A stretch of 64,000 nt of DNA. Source: Nitzschia sp. DOCU1. Its lineage: Eukaryota > Bacillariophyta > Bacillariophyceae > Bacillariales > Bacillariaceae. Under the pieces are notes generated by a model. The model did not search any database, had not been told where the DNA came from, and worked only from the letters and a program-made list of their open reading frames with translations. The stretch spans positions 1,984,001 through 2,048,000 of the forward strand of contig OX595994.1 in NCBI GenBank assembly GCA_951394045.1. The letters run 5' to 3'. Shown here one piece after another: positions 9,865 through 20,476 of this stretch. Position numbers and translations under genes: made by a program. Numbering within the stretch: the first letter of the stretch is position 1; every line of letters starts with the position of its first letter.

Positions 9865-11742
9865 TTATTCCAACTTGTTGTGCTGCTGCGTCTTGGTTTC
9901 TTCAAAAGTCGTCACTTCCTCATTTGTCGTTTCCAGCCCGACAACAACAGCACTAGCAGTTTGTGGTTTGACCACATTGGAAGCCAAGGGCGTGGGAGCA
10001 CTAGACGATGTCGTCGTTGTCGGTGGGGCCTCTTTTGTTGATTTGATTAAATGCGGCGGTAGTTGTAACAGCATGGTTGGTGGTACATAGTGATGATCGT
10101 CCGCCGATAGTACGGAATCGTCGCTGCTGCGTGGACGAACAACGCCACTTGCAGCATGTTCATCGTCATTTCGTCTCATGCTAGGTTTGAGACGCGCCGT
10201 TTTGGTAGATCCGGTACCACCGGAACTCATGCTGGATACGCTAATGGCACTCAAATCACAGCAATCCTTATTGTGGTTGTTGCCTGCCGTTCCTCCACCC
10301 GACGCACTAGCCGGCGAAAACATTTTGGGAGGAGTCGGCATTAGCACATTGAAATTACCAAAACCACAACCCGCATTCGGATAAAGTGTGGTTGGGGTAC
10401 GGGGTGATTTGGGTTTGAATAGCGTATGTTGCTTTCGAACCATGCCATGGTCGTCATTGCTAGTATTGCCCGTCGTACTTGACGAGGACACGTGGGACAT
10501 TTCCAAAACAGATGAAAGGACAGTAGCTTTGTGCCGTTGTTGTTGTTGTTGGGGCGTCTTGTATTTTGGACTGGTTGCTGTCGCCGCCGTGCGCTTGCTA
10601 CTGCTATTGACGGGACTACTCATCCCAGCCGCAGTTGCCGAAGTATTAATGTCCGAAGTATCAAAGGTGTTGCCGCCCATGACTTCCAATGGATTGAGAG
10701 TGGCACCACAAGTCTTGTGCCAAGATCGTTGCGCACCATGAATAATGACACCGGGTCGTTGAACCAAGGGTCCTACCCATCGATAGCCCCAGTTGAGCAA
10801 ATGATACAATAGCCATGCCAGAGGATAAATGAGAGCCGTACCGACGCCCAAACTAATCTTGCCCCAAAGTGCTTGATTAGGCAAGGCTGTCGAGGAAGAT
10901 AGATCTAGTTTGACATAGGCATGGACGGCCCCGACCAAACTGGTCAAAATCAAGACGGCCGCAATAATGTACACAATGGCCGAATAAATCATGTCGGGTG
11001 GTTCCGATTGTTGTTTGTTGCGTTGATTTCGTTCATGCACAAAGTCTTCCCACAAGATACTCGTGGTGGGATCATCCAGCAACACCAAGACGGGTACATT
11101 GGCGAATCCTTCTTCCAGTAAAATGGTGGTAGAAAAACACTTTCGGACTTGCATCAAGGGTGGTGTTTGTGGTTCTTGGTCCGGATCGGTTCGTTCCGTG
11201 GTCGGGTTGGATGCTTCCACCACATAATCCACTAAAGTATGATAAATGGGAATCCCCGTGCCATCGGGATCTTCTCCCAAGGTTACTTCCAATACATTGC
11301 CCCAAATCGTTTTGGATTCGTGGCTTTCATAGACACTAGGTTCAATTTCCTGACGCCGAGTCGCACTCAACATCCAAACGCACCATCCGACGGCACACGC
11401 TATGCACAACCAAATATCCGATAATTGAGTTGTCGAATAATATTTGTTGTCCGTATAGTGTTCATATTTGGAGGCCGATCCTTGTTTGTAATGATCGTAA
11501 CGTCTCAGATCGCGTTGTTGTTGTTCTAGTTGTTCCGGCGAGGCAGAAAAGAGGGGAGCATTAATGCTGTCACCGAGCACCAAAGTTAGCAGGTCTTTGG
11601 TTCGGTTGTTGTATTCATCCCCCAAGGCTGATCGTAGAAATGGACATTCTGCGGATACAGCAGTAGTGCTGGTGGCTACAATGACAGCAGCAGCAATCAA
11701 AGGCAGGGAAAGGCGTTGACGACGACAAGAAGATCGGGGCAT
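9865..11742 (-). CDS. Membrane protein with signal peptide, three predicted helices and a disordered Ser/Thr tail
   Basis: 625 residues. I start at the ATG at 11742; three further codons upstream begin with TTG. Residues 1-31 are a clear signal peptide (LPLIAAAVIVATSTTAVSA, then ECPF). Hydrophobic helices lie at about 108-127 (DIWLCIACAVGWCVWMLSA), 252-275 (IYSAIVYIIAAVLILTSLVG) and 295-318 (LGVGTALIYPLAWLLYHLLN). Between the first two is a 120-residue soluble domain with EVTLGEDPDGTGIPIYHTLV, possibly lumenal or extracellular. From about 345 the tail is Ser/Thr/Pro/Gln-rich and likely cytoplasmic and disordered. I do not recognise the family. It lies downstream of giant gene A, on the same strand. 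Truncated copies of its first 61 codons plus its promoter recur at 20813 and 57015, so this gene and the giant gene seem to have been duplicated as a pair. Confidence 0.8.
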   Translation of the reverse strand: MPRSSCRRQRLSLPLIAAAVIVATSTTAVSAECPFLRSALGDEYNNRTKDLLTLVLGDSINAPLFSASPEQLEQQQRDLRRYDHYKQGSASKYEHYTDNKYYSTTQLSDIWLCIACAVGWCVWMLSATRRQEIEPSVYESHESKTIWGNVLEVTLGEDPDGTGIPIYHTLVDYVVEASNPTTERTDPDQEPQTPPLMQVRKCFSTTILLEEGFANVPVLVLLDDPTTSILWEDFVHERNQRNKQQSEPPDMIYSAIVYIIAAVLILTSLVGAVHAYVKLDLSSSTALPNQALWGKISLGVGTALIYPLAWLLYHLLNWGYRWVGPLVQRPGVIIHGAQRSWHKTCGATLNPLEVMGGNTFDTSDINTSATAAGMSSPVNSSSKRTAATATSPKYKTPQQQQQRHKATVLSSVLEMSHVSSSSTTGNTSNDDHGMVRKQHTLFKPKSPRTPTTLYPNAGCGFGNFNVLMPTPPKMFSPASASGGGTAGNNHNKDCCDLSAISVSSMSSGGTGSTKTARLKPSMRRNDDEHAASGVVRPRSSDDSVLSADDHHYVPPTMLLQLPPHLIKSTKEAPPTTTTSSSAPTPLASNVVKPQTASAVVVGLETTNEEVTTFEETKTQQHNKLE

Positions 11743-12631
11743 GATGAACAATGGAACTGAATCACTCTGGAAAGGAAAGGAACAATGAACTCAGACTTAT
11801 TGTGGGAGATATAGTCAGGGATGGTGAAGCAACAGTGTACTTGGAAGTAAGTTGATGTGGACGATGGGGTTGTTGGGTCGATCCGCAACGTTTCGGTAGC
11901 TCTGCCATTTTGGAGGGATCTTGGGAAGGACAACGAACGTGCCAATCAACGGAATATCGCCGGGCTTTGTCGTTCATTAATTTGTCTTCATTATTGAATA
12001 TTCATATTAAAAGGAAAAATGAGCTGGCTCGGTATGCGCACTTTTGACCCACGCGAATCAGGGCAAAAGTGTATTGGGGTTCTACTACTAGCGCAAGCAC
12101 GCAAAATACCCCTGCAGCGTCATTCCCCCAACAGCAACTCCCATCTGGGACGGGAATTTCCAACAGACATTGAACCATTGGAGATGACCAAATTCCAATC
12201 CTCAAAAAGGGAAATTTCGAAGCTATGGAACGGAGAGAGCTTATTTCTTAAGTTTTCACGGACGTCCGTGTTAACGCCATTTGTATTTTCATGTCCACCA
12301 GCTAGTAGCTAGAGCGATAGTGGAATGGAGAATTGTTTCTTCGCCAAAAAAGGATGGTTTTTAGGCGCGCCTTTTTTCGCAAGAATAACAACGACCCATT
12401 CAGCGGCTGAAGGTTATCATATTGGCTCACCAGAACATTTTATTGATACTAGCACGCTAGCTGCAACACCTTCACTGCCATGTCGTGGACGACGCCATCA
12501 AGCGTCAAGGAAAGAACCTTTACGGTGTATTGCGAACAACGTCGTCCTCTTGACTTCAGTCTACCGCAATAAAAACGAGGAGCACTATTTACAATAAGAA
12601 CCTTCCGTCGATCTTGAATACTTTGAAGGGG
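11743..12631. other. Upstream region of the membrane gene; repeated at two other places in the window
   Basis: About 890 bp between the membrane gene start and the end of giant gene A. The part next to the ATG (about 11743-12060) recurs, diverged, at about 20999-21335 and in part at 57201-57430. Shared landmarks include GGGATCTTGGGAAGGACAAC and, in two copies, AAAAATGAGCTGGCTCGG. It probably holds the promoter of the membrane gene. The rest, up to 12631, shows nothing I can name. Confidence 0.55.
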
Positions 12632-15600
12632 TTATGTGCTGGGCAGTGGGGAATTCTCAAAACTGAACCACCAAGAAGCGCCCACCGTCGAACCCTCTAT
12701 TGGGACTGCTTTTACTCCAAAAATGTATTGAGAAGAGTCGGGGATCAACTGATAAGAACCAAATGGATTAGTACCAAATGTAAATTCAGTGAAAAATGCG
12801 AGGGCCGAACAAGGCGCTGTAGACGCGGGGATTCCACCAATTGTTGTGTAGACAACCACCTCATGATCGTAAACAGGTTGGCACACTTCGGAATAATAAA
12901 AATTTATTCCGACCGACCCACCGCAATTGGAACAGTAGAACCACATGTATCCGTTGCCAAGACAAGAATCTTCGTCAGGTGTAGTAAAGATAGTGTCATA
13001 TTGAAAAGGAGAAATGTCTTTGGCAGAAGGTACACAAACACCCCTTCCGCACCCTGACGCCAAAGTGGGCGTGCTACTTGGCAAGTAACTGGGAAAATCG
13101 CTTGGAAAACCACTCGGGAACTGGCTGGGAAACACCGATGGACTTTTCGAGGCATCGAAGAGAATGGAATATAGTCCACTGGTTCGGACTTCGACGCCGT
13201 TTCCGGCTTCCTGAAACGATATGGAGTCGTTGATCACAATGGAGAACATTCGACCACTAGCCAAAAAGTTACCCCAAACGATGAACGTCATCGGAACCGG
13301 AGTATGATCTTGTAGCGTCTGCAAAGATCTGCTGTTGTCTTGCCTCAAAAGATTCCGCCGACCGCATGTTGGAAGGAGAGAGTAGTCTGGAGAGATGCTG
13401 GCTATCTGGAGGTAGTTTGGATCACAAGTGAACCGAGGACTGACATTCTGCTTGTAATCGTTGAAGTATTCCATGTACGCCAGGGCAATAGCGTCCAAAT
13501 CGGCTGCCTGCATGCAACGTCCGTCACTTCGGGTTGCATACAAGGTCATCTTCACAGAGATGGAATCAGCATTGGGTACTACTGGACAAGGCACCTCCGT
13601 GGCGACAGGTAGTCCACAGATCGAAGGATATGCCGGCCACGGCAAGGTAGTCGGGATCTTCAACCGCAACTGTTGCCTGACAGCCTGCAAACTCGGTGCG
13701 CTTGGCTGCAAGATGGCGTCGGCATCGCAAATACATGTTGACGTCGATGTATCCTGCAGTTGCCTACCGAACGCCAAAGATTCTTCCTGACGTCTTTGCC
13801 ATCGATCTCGTGCTCTTGCAGAGACTTCCTGTTGCAAGTTACGATCATTGATGATTGTGCTTTCCCCAAAGACAGGAATAGGAGTTCCCAAACTCGCGCA
13901 ACCCCGACAACGCCCCGATACAACGAACCTGGCCTGGTAGTTCAAGCACCCCTGTTGCAGCCTTCGGCCATGTCCCTCCTCATCTCGTCTAGTTGCGGCT
14001 CCAGTGGCCCGTTGGACCGATGTCGTATCCAACGTTAATGTAATCGAGTTGCGGAAGTACTCATCGCAAAACTCCGTCACCAAGGAATTATAGATAGCGG
14101 CAATCTCATCTCCAAGACCTTGCACATCCTCGAGATTGTCCGTCACCCATTCGAACGCCGAAAACGCAAAAATAAGCTCCGACGAGAAATCGGCTTCTGC
14201 CGCACAGTCAACTTGTCTGACACCAAGTTGAATACTATCCGTGTTGATCGTTGTTTGATTGTCTATCTTTTCGAATTCTTTCAGGAAGTTTTCCACGAAT
14301 GCGGACGCATTGAGATCAGGTGGCAAAAGGAAAGATCCAATGGGACAGTAGCAGTCAGACTCGGTAGCAACCCCAGAAAGCTCCTGAAGGAAGCGGTACT
14401 CATCAGTCAACTCAAATGACTGCAGTGAAAGTATACTTTCAAGTTGTCCTCCCTCTTGGGTCTTCGCCGAGATTGATCCAAGCCCCCGACGGGCACTCGT
14501 TTGGTCCGTGGCAAGGAGGTCCTGTGGACACCCATTGCAAATACCGGAGGCCTGGAGCAAAACTAGCACCGAATTATCCACTACAACTTCTGTCGCATTG
14601 GTCGCGTTCGAAGATTCTCCGAATAACGACGATGGTGCAGACGATGGCGCCAACGATGGAATCAAGAAGCCGTCCAGATCCAACGTTCCGTCTCCAATAA
14701 CATCCTGCAGGGAACGAAAAGAACCGATCCCGGCAGAACTAGCATCGGAATCGAAGTGAAGTGGAAAAGAAAGCTTCCGACTTGGTGTGACCGAATTATC
14801 CGTCGTGTTCGAGCCCGCGACTGCCACACTGTTGTACACGAAATCCAAAAAGAAGGCACTGTCCGTCACAAATCCGAAGAGAGCATTACACTGAGTGGCG
14901 TTCTCTCCACTTATCAAAGCGGTCAAAACATTCGTGTAGGCGGTCTGGAGGTTCATGGCCGTCGTTACAGGATCCTTTGTTCCGTTTGGTAGCTGTACCT
15001 CCAGCAGCATGTTAGTCACGAATGAGGCCCCAAAATCGCATTCAGTCGTATTCCCGATACACTCCAAACCCAGGGTCTGTAAGGCTGGATTCATCGCGGT
15101 CGTAACATGGGCTTCCAATGGAGCTCGTCGGGGAAGCGTCGCGTCACACTCGCAGAACCCATCTTGTTGTTGAACACGACGCCGGATCATTCTTTCCTGC
15201 GCAAGATTGGTCTCATCCTCGTTTGGAAAACCGTAAATATCGGTGTCTAGAGGATCGCACCCGTAGCAGTTAACCGTCACCTCCATTTCCAAAGGAAGGC
15301 TCGTCCCGTCCGAACGCAAATCTCCAACATCAACAACTGTCGCCGACGTAATCTCAAGCTTCAACGGATCACAAACGCCCGCCCGAAGACTGTTATATGC
15401 CAAGACATACACACCGGCTATACCAGCCTTGTCATCCAACGATAGATTCGGAATCTCGCCCGCGCACGTGTAAAGGAGTTCCAAGGTGACATTCTTTCGG
15501 AACGAAACCAACGAGGTCGAGCACGGATAATAGTACTTCCCATCAAACGAAGCCGTTCCATTCAAATCGAGCTGGACCGTCGCCGCAACCTCAAGGCCGA

Positions 15601-18600
15601 CAAGTCCTTCAAACGTCGTCTCAAAACTGGCAATGTCGGGCCTTGAATCGAGGACGTCGGACCCGATGGGGCAGAAACAGCTCGACTGGGCCGCGGGAAA
15701 GGTATCCTCTAGATTTCTTGAGGGCTGACGCCGGTGGCGAGAAAGGAACGAATCTTCCGGCGATTCGCGGACGAGAAATCTCCCATTGGTTTGATCGGAC
15801 GCAAACAGTTCACTGGAGCACCCAGTGCATGAGCCAGAAATAAAGATATCTCCGGTCAACTGGGTCACGTTGGCTGCCTGATTGTAGGAAAATGTAGGGG
15901 CGTTCGAGGACGTAGGAGCGTTCGATGACGTGGGCGAAAAGGTCGGAGCCGACGTGGGATCATCCTGGAGAAGGCGAAAGTTTCTTGACTCTTCAGGATT
16001 GCCTTGGACCACCTGCTCCAGCGATCGTCGGCCGTTACCAAAAACAAACTGGACGCTCGTGAACACAGGAAACTCTGGATTGCACGTTGCAGAACCCAAG
16101 GCGTAGACATCCGAGAGCGTTGCCATGGCTGCAGCCCCAATCTCATCCTCCGACTTTTCTTGTGCCGCCGTGCCATTGGCAAAGGTGACTCGAATCACAG
16201 TTACAAAGAGCGTCCCAACACCCTCGCACTGAGCCACTTGAATGCTTTGACAGTCAAAGTCTGTCAGCACAAACTGGACCTGGGCTTGAAGTTCAACTAG
16301 GACCTCTGACTCTGACGGGCCGCGTTCGGCAATGAAGGAATCATTGCATTCCCGAGTACTCGTGTCCTGGCTAGGATAAGCAGGATCATAGAAAAGTCCA
16401 ATCTCATTCACGTCGCAGCCAGTCGTACCGTCGAGACATTTCAGGGTCCCGGAGACTTCTAGTTCCAATGTGAACGTACCGTCCTCTGAAATCGATGTAG
16501 CTTGATCGACAACCAGGACCGCATCAAGGCGTTTAATGTACGGGTCGCAATACAACTCGGAGACCAATCGATTGTACGCCCGTCTGTAAGCATCGGCAAG
16601 CTGAATTGCATCTTCCTCGCTCAGGGGCAGCGTACAAGCAGACAGGTTCTCCAAGCCCACCAGTACTCGGAGAGTAAACGATACTTCGTCCTCCAACTCA
16701 ATTGGTAGAGTCTCTGTAATTTCAAGGTCTGTTTTGCTCGCAAATAGTGCTTTAAACCTTGCAACGTCAGGCTTTGAATCGATCACATTGGAATCAATGG
16801 GGCAGAAACACCTTGATTGTTGAACAGGCGTAAGCGTATCTTGAAGGCCCCTGGAGGACTGCTTCCAAGGGGAGTCCAACGGCGACCTCCGGTCCAGCTG
16901 CCGGCCATTAGTTTGATCAAATGTAAGAAAATCATTGGAACAACCCGTGCAGGTGCCTTGGACAACAAGATTGCCAGTCGTTTGAAGCTGCAAGGATCCC
17001 TCGGACGTTGTAGTGGGGGCACTGGAAGACGTGGGTGAAAGTGATGGTGCAAACGCCGGAACTGGCGAATCTTGGAGAAGACGATCGCGTGATAAACCCT
17101 TTTGAGGATCCTGCTCCAGCGAACGTCGGTTGTCGGCAAAAACAAACCGGACGCTTCTGAAAACGCGAAACTCAGGGTCACATGTGGTAGTAGAGTTAAC
17201 GGAGAAGAGCTCCATGAGGGTTGCAATGGCAGCAGCCTCAATATCTGCTTCCGACTTTTCTCGGGCTGCCGTGCCATTGGCAAAAGTAAATTGGAGTCCG
17301 GACACAAACGGCGCCCCAGCATCCTCGCATTGAGCCACTTGCAAGCTTTGGCAGTCAAAGTCACTCAACGCTAACTGAACTTGGGCTTGAAATTCGGCTA
17401 GAACATCTGATTCTGATGGACCCCGTTCGGCAATGGCGTAGGCAGGACAACCACACACACCCCCCTGAAGCGCACGACGGCGTCGATTCCCGATCAGGAT
17501 GGAGGGCGTGTCATTGGGATCGTAGTACAGTCCGATTTCATCAACATCACAGCCCGTCGTAGCGTCCGAACATTTTAGTGTACCCGAGACTTGGAGCCCC
17601 AATGTGAAGGTTCCGTCCTCAGAAATAGACGTAGCTTGATCCACAACCAGCACCTCTGTTAGACTTCTAAAGTAGGGATCACAATAAGACTCGGTGACCA
17701 ATCGATTGTATGCCTTTCGATAAGCACCGGCAATCTGAGTTTCATCGTCCTCGCTCAGAGGCAGCGTGCATGTCGACAAGCCCTCCAAGCCCACTGATAC
17801 TAGAAAGGTAAACGGTACGTTATCGGCACCGCTACAGGCAACCGTAGTTTGTGGAATGATCGCGTGCAGATCCGAACTTTCGAGAAGAATTCCAGCCTTC
17901 ACCAAGGCATCTCCGAACACTGAATGGAATTCATCTTCAGTGGGTAGCCTTTGGGTGACGTTCGAGGGGCAAGTTGTGCAAAGAGAAGTATTTGTTGGAA
18001 CCACAACCACCTCGTTGACGCTTCCTTGAAACAATTGGGTTTGCGACGAAGGCTGTCCTTCGACACATTGGTCGCAGGATCCGACTACTGTGACGCCGAC
18101 CGTCAGGTAATCCTCGGAGTCGAATGCGTCAAAGTGGTAGATTTCCGACTCTGGCGACCCTTGTAGAAAGACCTTGGTGTCGGTAATGATCCGAGCGAAA
18201 GCATCGCACAAGCTTGGATTGAGTGCGTTGACAGACTCATAGGACGACTGAAAGAGACTGCCAATGGCTTGCGTTTCATTATCTGCAAGTCCGACGTCCC
18301 GTCTCTTGAGGAGCATGGTCACAGTCACGGAGAACTTGGTCGTTTCGGTACTAGTACTAGCAGTGCAATTCCTGCTAGTGCTGGCAGAATCATTTTGTTG
18401 AAGAGATCTTCTTGAGTCACTTTCAGCGGAGAGGAGATCAGGACTCGAGATTGAAACAGAGACAAGTTGGAAAACGGTGAGGGCCTCGACATGTTTGTTC
18501 AGCATTACGTTCAATCGATCGCGGGCAGAGGACGAAGAAGAAGAAAGAACATCCTCCTTGTCGTCTTGGTCTTCTTCGTCAAGGAAGTTCAATTCTTCGT

Positions 18601-19414
18601 AGGGCGTGATGCGACGAGCCGCGGAGTGTTGACTATCATCCATTGAGTCGAAGAAGCAGATTTCACCACAGACGCTTCCCTTGAGCCTCACAACAAAATT
18701 CTGGCGGTCTTGAGGGACATGATCATCATCCAAAAGGGATCCAATAATGTCGGACGATGCTCTGTCGTCCTCACCACGCGACGAGGACATCGCCGGAGTG
18801 ATGGACACCTCTGTTAAGACATGATCGTAGAAAAAGTAAAGATTTTCACCTTCAGAAGCAGGACTTATGACGAAATTGTTGCCTTCCTGTTTTTCAAGGA
18901 ATCGGCCCCCCTCGCTCTTTGTTTCTTTCATAAGTTCGCAAACCAATTGGATTCCACGTTTGCTGTTCATTTCTTCCAAGAGCAGACCTTCGAGAGGTCC
19001 CACCAGCCCCAGCAAGTCTTGAGAGAACCTTCTAACGTCGATGACAGAAGAAGAGTCTTCAACAGCAGGGACACCGTCTCCCTCCTGCTGCTCATCCTTC
19101 GTTTTGCTGAGCGACGCGCCACCGTCACTTCTAGTACTAGCGGCCTCTTCCCCTTTATCTGACACGAGGAGAAGTTCGATCTGAATGGGATTTGCTGCTG
19201 TATCATCAGAGTTCGCTGGGTTGCAAACTCTCACGTGACTATAACGTTTCCCTTGCTGTTCAAAGTCGCTTGCTCCAACAACAGCCCCTGCTCCGCCAAC
19301 AAGAAGAATACTAACGACCAGGAGTGCACACCAAGAACCAACAAGAATCATCATGCTGCCGCCGCCATGGAAGAGTCGTGGTGCAAGAACGCGTGTTGCT
19401 TTCATTGTCATCAT
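12632..19414 (-). CDS. Giant secreted multi-module protein, paralogue A
   Basis: 2,260 residues, one uninterrupted frame. I choose the ATG at 19414 because paralogue B begins at the equivalent MMxMK; the frame stays open further upstream without another suitable ATG context. A signal peptide lies near residues 20-50 (ILVGSWCALLVVSILLVGG). The body repeats two Cys boxes. A C-x2-C box recurs at about 445, 825, 1198, 1385, 1628 and 1838 (for example SGSCTGCSSEL). A C-x-C box recurs at about 658, 872, 1250, 1421, 1688 and 1895 (for example CFCPIGSDV). The boxes are separated by predicted beta/alpha domains with motifs such as CTLPLSEDD and RAYNRLVSE. Near most module borders are Arg-x-Leu-Gln/Glu sites (RSLQQ, RGLQD, RNLED, RQLQD). 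Linkers are SAPT-type, and a Phe-Pro-Ser linker near 2098 leads to a distinct last domain of about 160 residues. I do not recognise the family; a cell-wall, mucilage or biosilica-matrix role is inference. Confidence 0.83.
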   Translation of the reverse strand: MMTMKATRVLAPRLFHGGGSMMILVGSWCALLVVSILLVGGAGAVVGASDFEQQGKRYSHVRVCNPANSDDTAANPIQIELLLVSDKGEEAASTRSDGGASLSKTKDEQQEGDGVPAVEDSSSVIDVRRFSQDLLGLVGPLEGLLLEEMNSKRGIQLVCELMKETKSEGGRFLEKQEGNNFVISPASEGENLYFFYDHVLTEVSITPAMSSSRGEDDRASSDIIGSLLDDDHVPQDRQNFVVRLKGSVCGEICFFDSMDDSQHSAARRITPYEELNFLDEEDQDDKEDVLSSSSSSARDRLNVMLNKHVEALTVFQLVSVSISSPDLLSAESDSRRSLQQNDSASTSRNCTASTSTETTKFSVTVTMLLKRRDVGLADNETQAIGSLFQSSYESVNALNPSLCDAFARIITDTKVFLQGSPESEIYHFDAFDSEDYLTVGVTVVGSCDQCVEGQPSSQTQLFQGSVNEVVVVPTNTSLCTTCPSNVTQRLPTEDEFHSVFGDALVKAGILLESSDLHAIIPQTTVACSGADNVPFTFLVSVGLEGLSTCTLPLSEDDETQIAGAYRKAYNRLVTESYCDPYFRSLTEVLVVDQATSISEDGTFTLGLQVSGTLKCSDATTGCDVDEIGLYYDPNDTPSILIGNRRRRALQGGVCGCPAYAIAERGPSESDVLAEFQAQVQLALSDFDCQSLQVAQCEDAGAPFVSGLQFTFANGTAAREKSEADIEAAAIATLMELFSVNSTTTCDPEFRVFRSVRFVFADNRRSLEQDPQKGLSRDRLLQDSPVPAFAPSLSPTSSSAPTTTSEGSLQLQTTGNLVVQGTCTGCSNDFLTFDQTNGRQLDRRSPLDSPWKQSSRGLQDTLTPVQQSRCFCPIDSNVIDSKPDVARFKALFASKTDLEITETLPIELEDEVSFTLRVLVGLENLSACTLPLSEEDAIQLADAYRRAYNRLVSELYCDPYIKRLDAVLVVDQATSISEDGTFTLELEVSGTLKCLDGTTGCDVNEIGLFYDPAYPSQDTSTRECNDSFIAERGPSESEVLVELQAQVQFVLTDFDCQSIQVAQCEGVGTLFVTVIRVTFANGTAAQEKSEDEIGAAAMATLSDVYALGSATCNPEFPVFTSVQFVFGNGRRSLEQVVQGNPEESRNFRLLQDDPTSAPTFSPTSSNAPTSSNAPTFSYNQAANVTQLTGDIFISGSCTGCSSELFASDQTNGRFLVRESPEDSFLSRHRRQPSRNLEDTFPAAQSSCFCPIGSDVLDSRPDIASFETTFEGLVGLEVAATVQLDLNGTASFDGKYYYPCSTSLVSFRKNVTLELLYTCAGEIPNLSLDDKAGIAGVYVLAYNSLRAGVCDPLKLEITSATVVDVGDLRSDGTSLPLEMEVTVNCYGCDPLDTDIYGFPNEDETNLAQERMIRRRVQQQDGFCECDATLPRRAPLEAHVTTAMNPALQTLGLECIGNTTECDFGASFVTNMLLEVQLPNGTKDPVTTAMNLQTAYTNVLTALISGENATQCNALFGFVTDSAFFLDFVYNSVAVAGSNTTDNSVTPSRKLSFPLHFDSDASSAGIGSFRSLQDVIGDGTLDLDGFLIPSLAPSSAPSSLFGESSNATNATEVVVDNSVLVLLQASGICNGCPQDLLATDQTSARRGLGSISAKTQEGGQLESILSLQSFELTDEYRFLQELSGVATESDCYCPIGSFLLPPDLNASAFVENFLKEFEKIDNQTTINTDSIQLGVRQVDCAAEADFSSELIFAFSAFEWVTDNLEDVQGLGDEIAAIYNSLVTEFCDEYFRNSITLTLDTTSVQRATGAATRRDEEGHGRRLQQGCLNYQARFVVSGRCRGCASLGTPIPVFGESTIINDRNLQQEVSARARDRWQRRQEESLAFGRQLQDTSTSTCICDADAILQPSAPSLQAVRQQLRLKIPTTLPWPAYPSICGLPVATEVPCPVVPNADSISVKMTLYATRSDGRCMQAADLDAIALAYMEYFNDYKQNVSPRFTCDPNYLQIASISPDYSLLPTCGRRNLLRQDNSRSLQTLQDHTPVPMTFIVWGNFLASGRMFSIVINDSISFQEAGNGVEVRTSGLYSILFDASKSPSVFPSQFPSGFPSDFPSYLPSSTPTLASGCGRGVCVPSAKDISPFQYDTIFTTPDEDSCLGNGYMWFYCSNCGGSVGINFYYSEVCQPVYDHEVVVYTTIGGIPASTAPCSALAFFTEFTFGTNPFGSYQLIPDSSQYIFGVKAVPIEGSTVGASWWFSFENSPLPST

Positions 19415-19929
19415 CCATGAAAGATTTCCCTCAATCCTATGCATTTTTGTGGCATGCACCACCACCCAAAGAAATTTTGCACCACGGGCTCGGGGGCTGT
19501 GACCGGATGGCGAACACAGCAGAGTCATCAGTTCTGTGGCTATCGCACTAATGCCATAGCGGACATAATTGGGCCCTTTCCGGAAGCAGGCGTAAGTGTT
19601 CGGCGAAATTTGTCGGCCAGCGTAGCAGGCAACGTAGTAGAGAATACTCAATGGACTCTTTTAACACGATCCAACTGGCCGAAACTGCAAGAAATCAGAA
19701 ATCAGATTGACATCGTAGCCGCCGCCTTCTTGATACGATTGAAAATTCAACATGCTATCTTTACATCATCTACATACAGTTCCAAACGAGCTTTCTAGAT
19801 TACGATCACGTTGGTTTTATTGTGAAATTAGGCACAAATCATCTTCCGTCTCGGTGGCCTTGTTGCTGTCATAGTAGTATTAATCCAGAGGAATATCGAC
19901 ACTATTTACGACCTTACTACTCTAGGGTC
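19415..19929. other. Upstream region of giant gene A
   Basis: About 500 bp. It shares blocks with the region upstream of gene B: TTTTTGTGGCATGCAC, a GGGCTCGG stretch, AATACTCAATGG and ACTCTTTTAACACGATCC. These are the best candidates for a shared promoter. The conserved stretch continues with a block found again at 55860-55900 beyond the Gypsy-1 insertion, so the spacer itself belongs to the duplicated unit. Confidence 0.5.
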
Positions 19930-20460
19930 GCTTGGCATTTCTTATTGGGATTGCTCTCACCCCAAAAATGTACTGAGGAGAGGGAGCGTCTAAGCATCAA
20001 TAGCTATCGGCAGGACAACCACCAGGACAACAACACTCCACGTTGGTAATAGTTGAATCAATGAAAAGGGATCGAGCGGCTCGAAGGCCCAACAAGGCGC
20101 CGTGGAAACGTCGACCTCGTCAATCGTTATGTAGACAATCACCTCATAAGAAAAGGGTCAGTTGACACAAAATTTCCCAACCCTCCGACCGAGATGAACC
20201 ATATAAACCCATTGCCAAGACAGGAATCTGGGTCAGGGCTCTGGCCTCTGACGGCAAGCACGCACCACCACCAGCAGCGCAAATCGAAGTTCACTTGGAA
20301 GAGCACTGTGATAATCGCTTGGAAAAACACTCGGGAACATGGCTGGGAAGCATTGATGGACTGTTTGACGCATCAAATAGAATGAAATATAGTCCACCTG
20401 TTCGGCTCTCCATGCCGGTTCCGGCAACGATATGGAGTCATTAATCGTCATTAATTATCA
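19930..20460 (-). pseudogene. Broken 3'-end cassette of the giant secreted-protein gene (1)
   Basis: In minus orientation this matches the end of genes A, B and C in order: INDSIS, the FPS linker (MFPSVFPS), PDSCLGNGFIW, a motif before ASTAPC, and a final FGVxAIPI-like end, but in different frames, with indels and a roughly 20-bp deletion compared with the copy at 56110. It has no start of its own. It is a gene fragment, not a complete gene. Confidence 0.7.
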
Positions 20461-20476
20461 CAATGGAGAACATCCA

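Noticed and set aside
11743..11751. Upstream start of the membrane gene at 11751
   Set aside because: The codon is TTG; the first ATG is at 11742 and precedes a normal signal peptide.
19415..19651. In-frame extension of gene A by 79 codons upstream of 19414
   Set aside because: It begins with TTG and has no counterpart in paralogue B, whose ATG aligns with the one at 19414 directly before the signal peptide.
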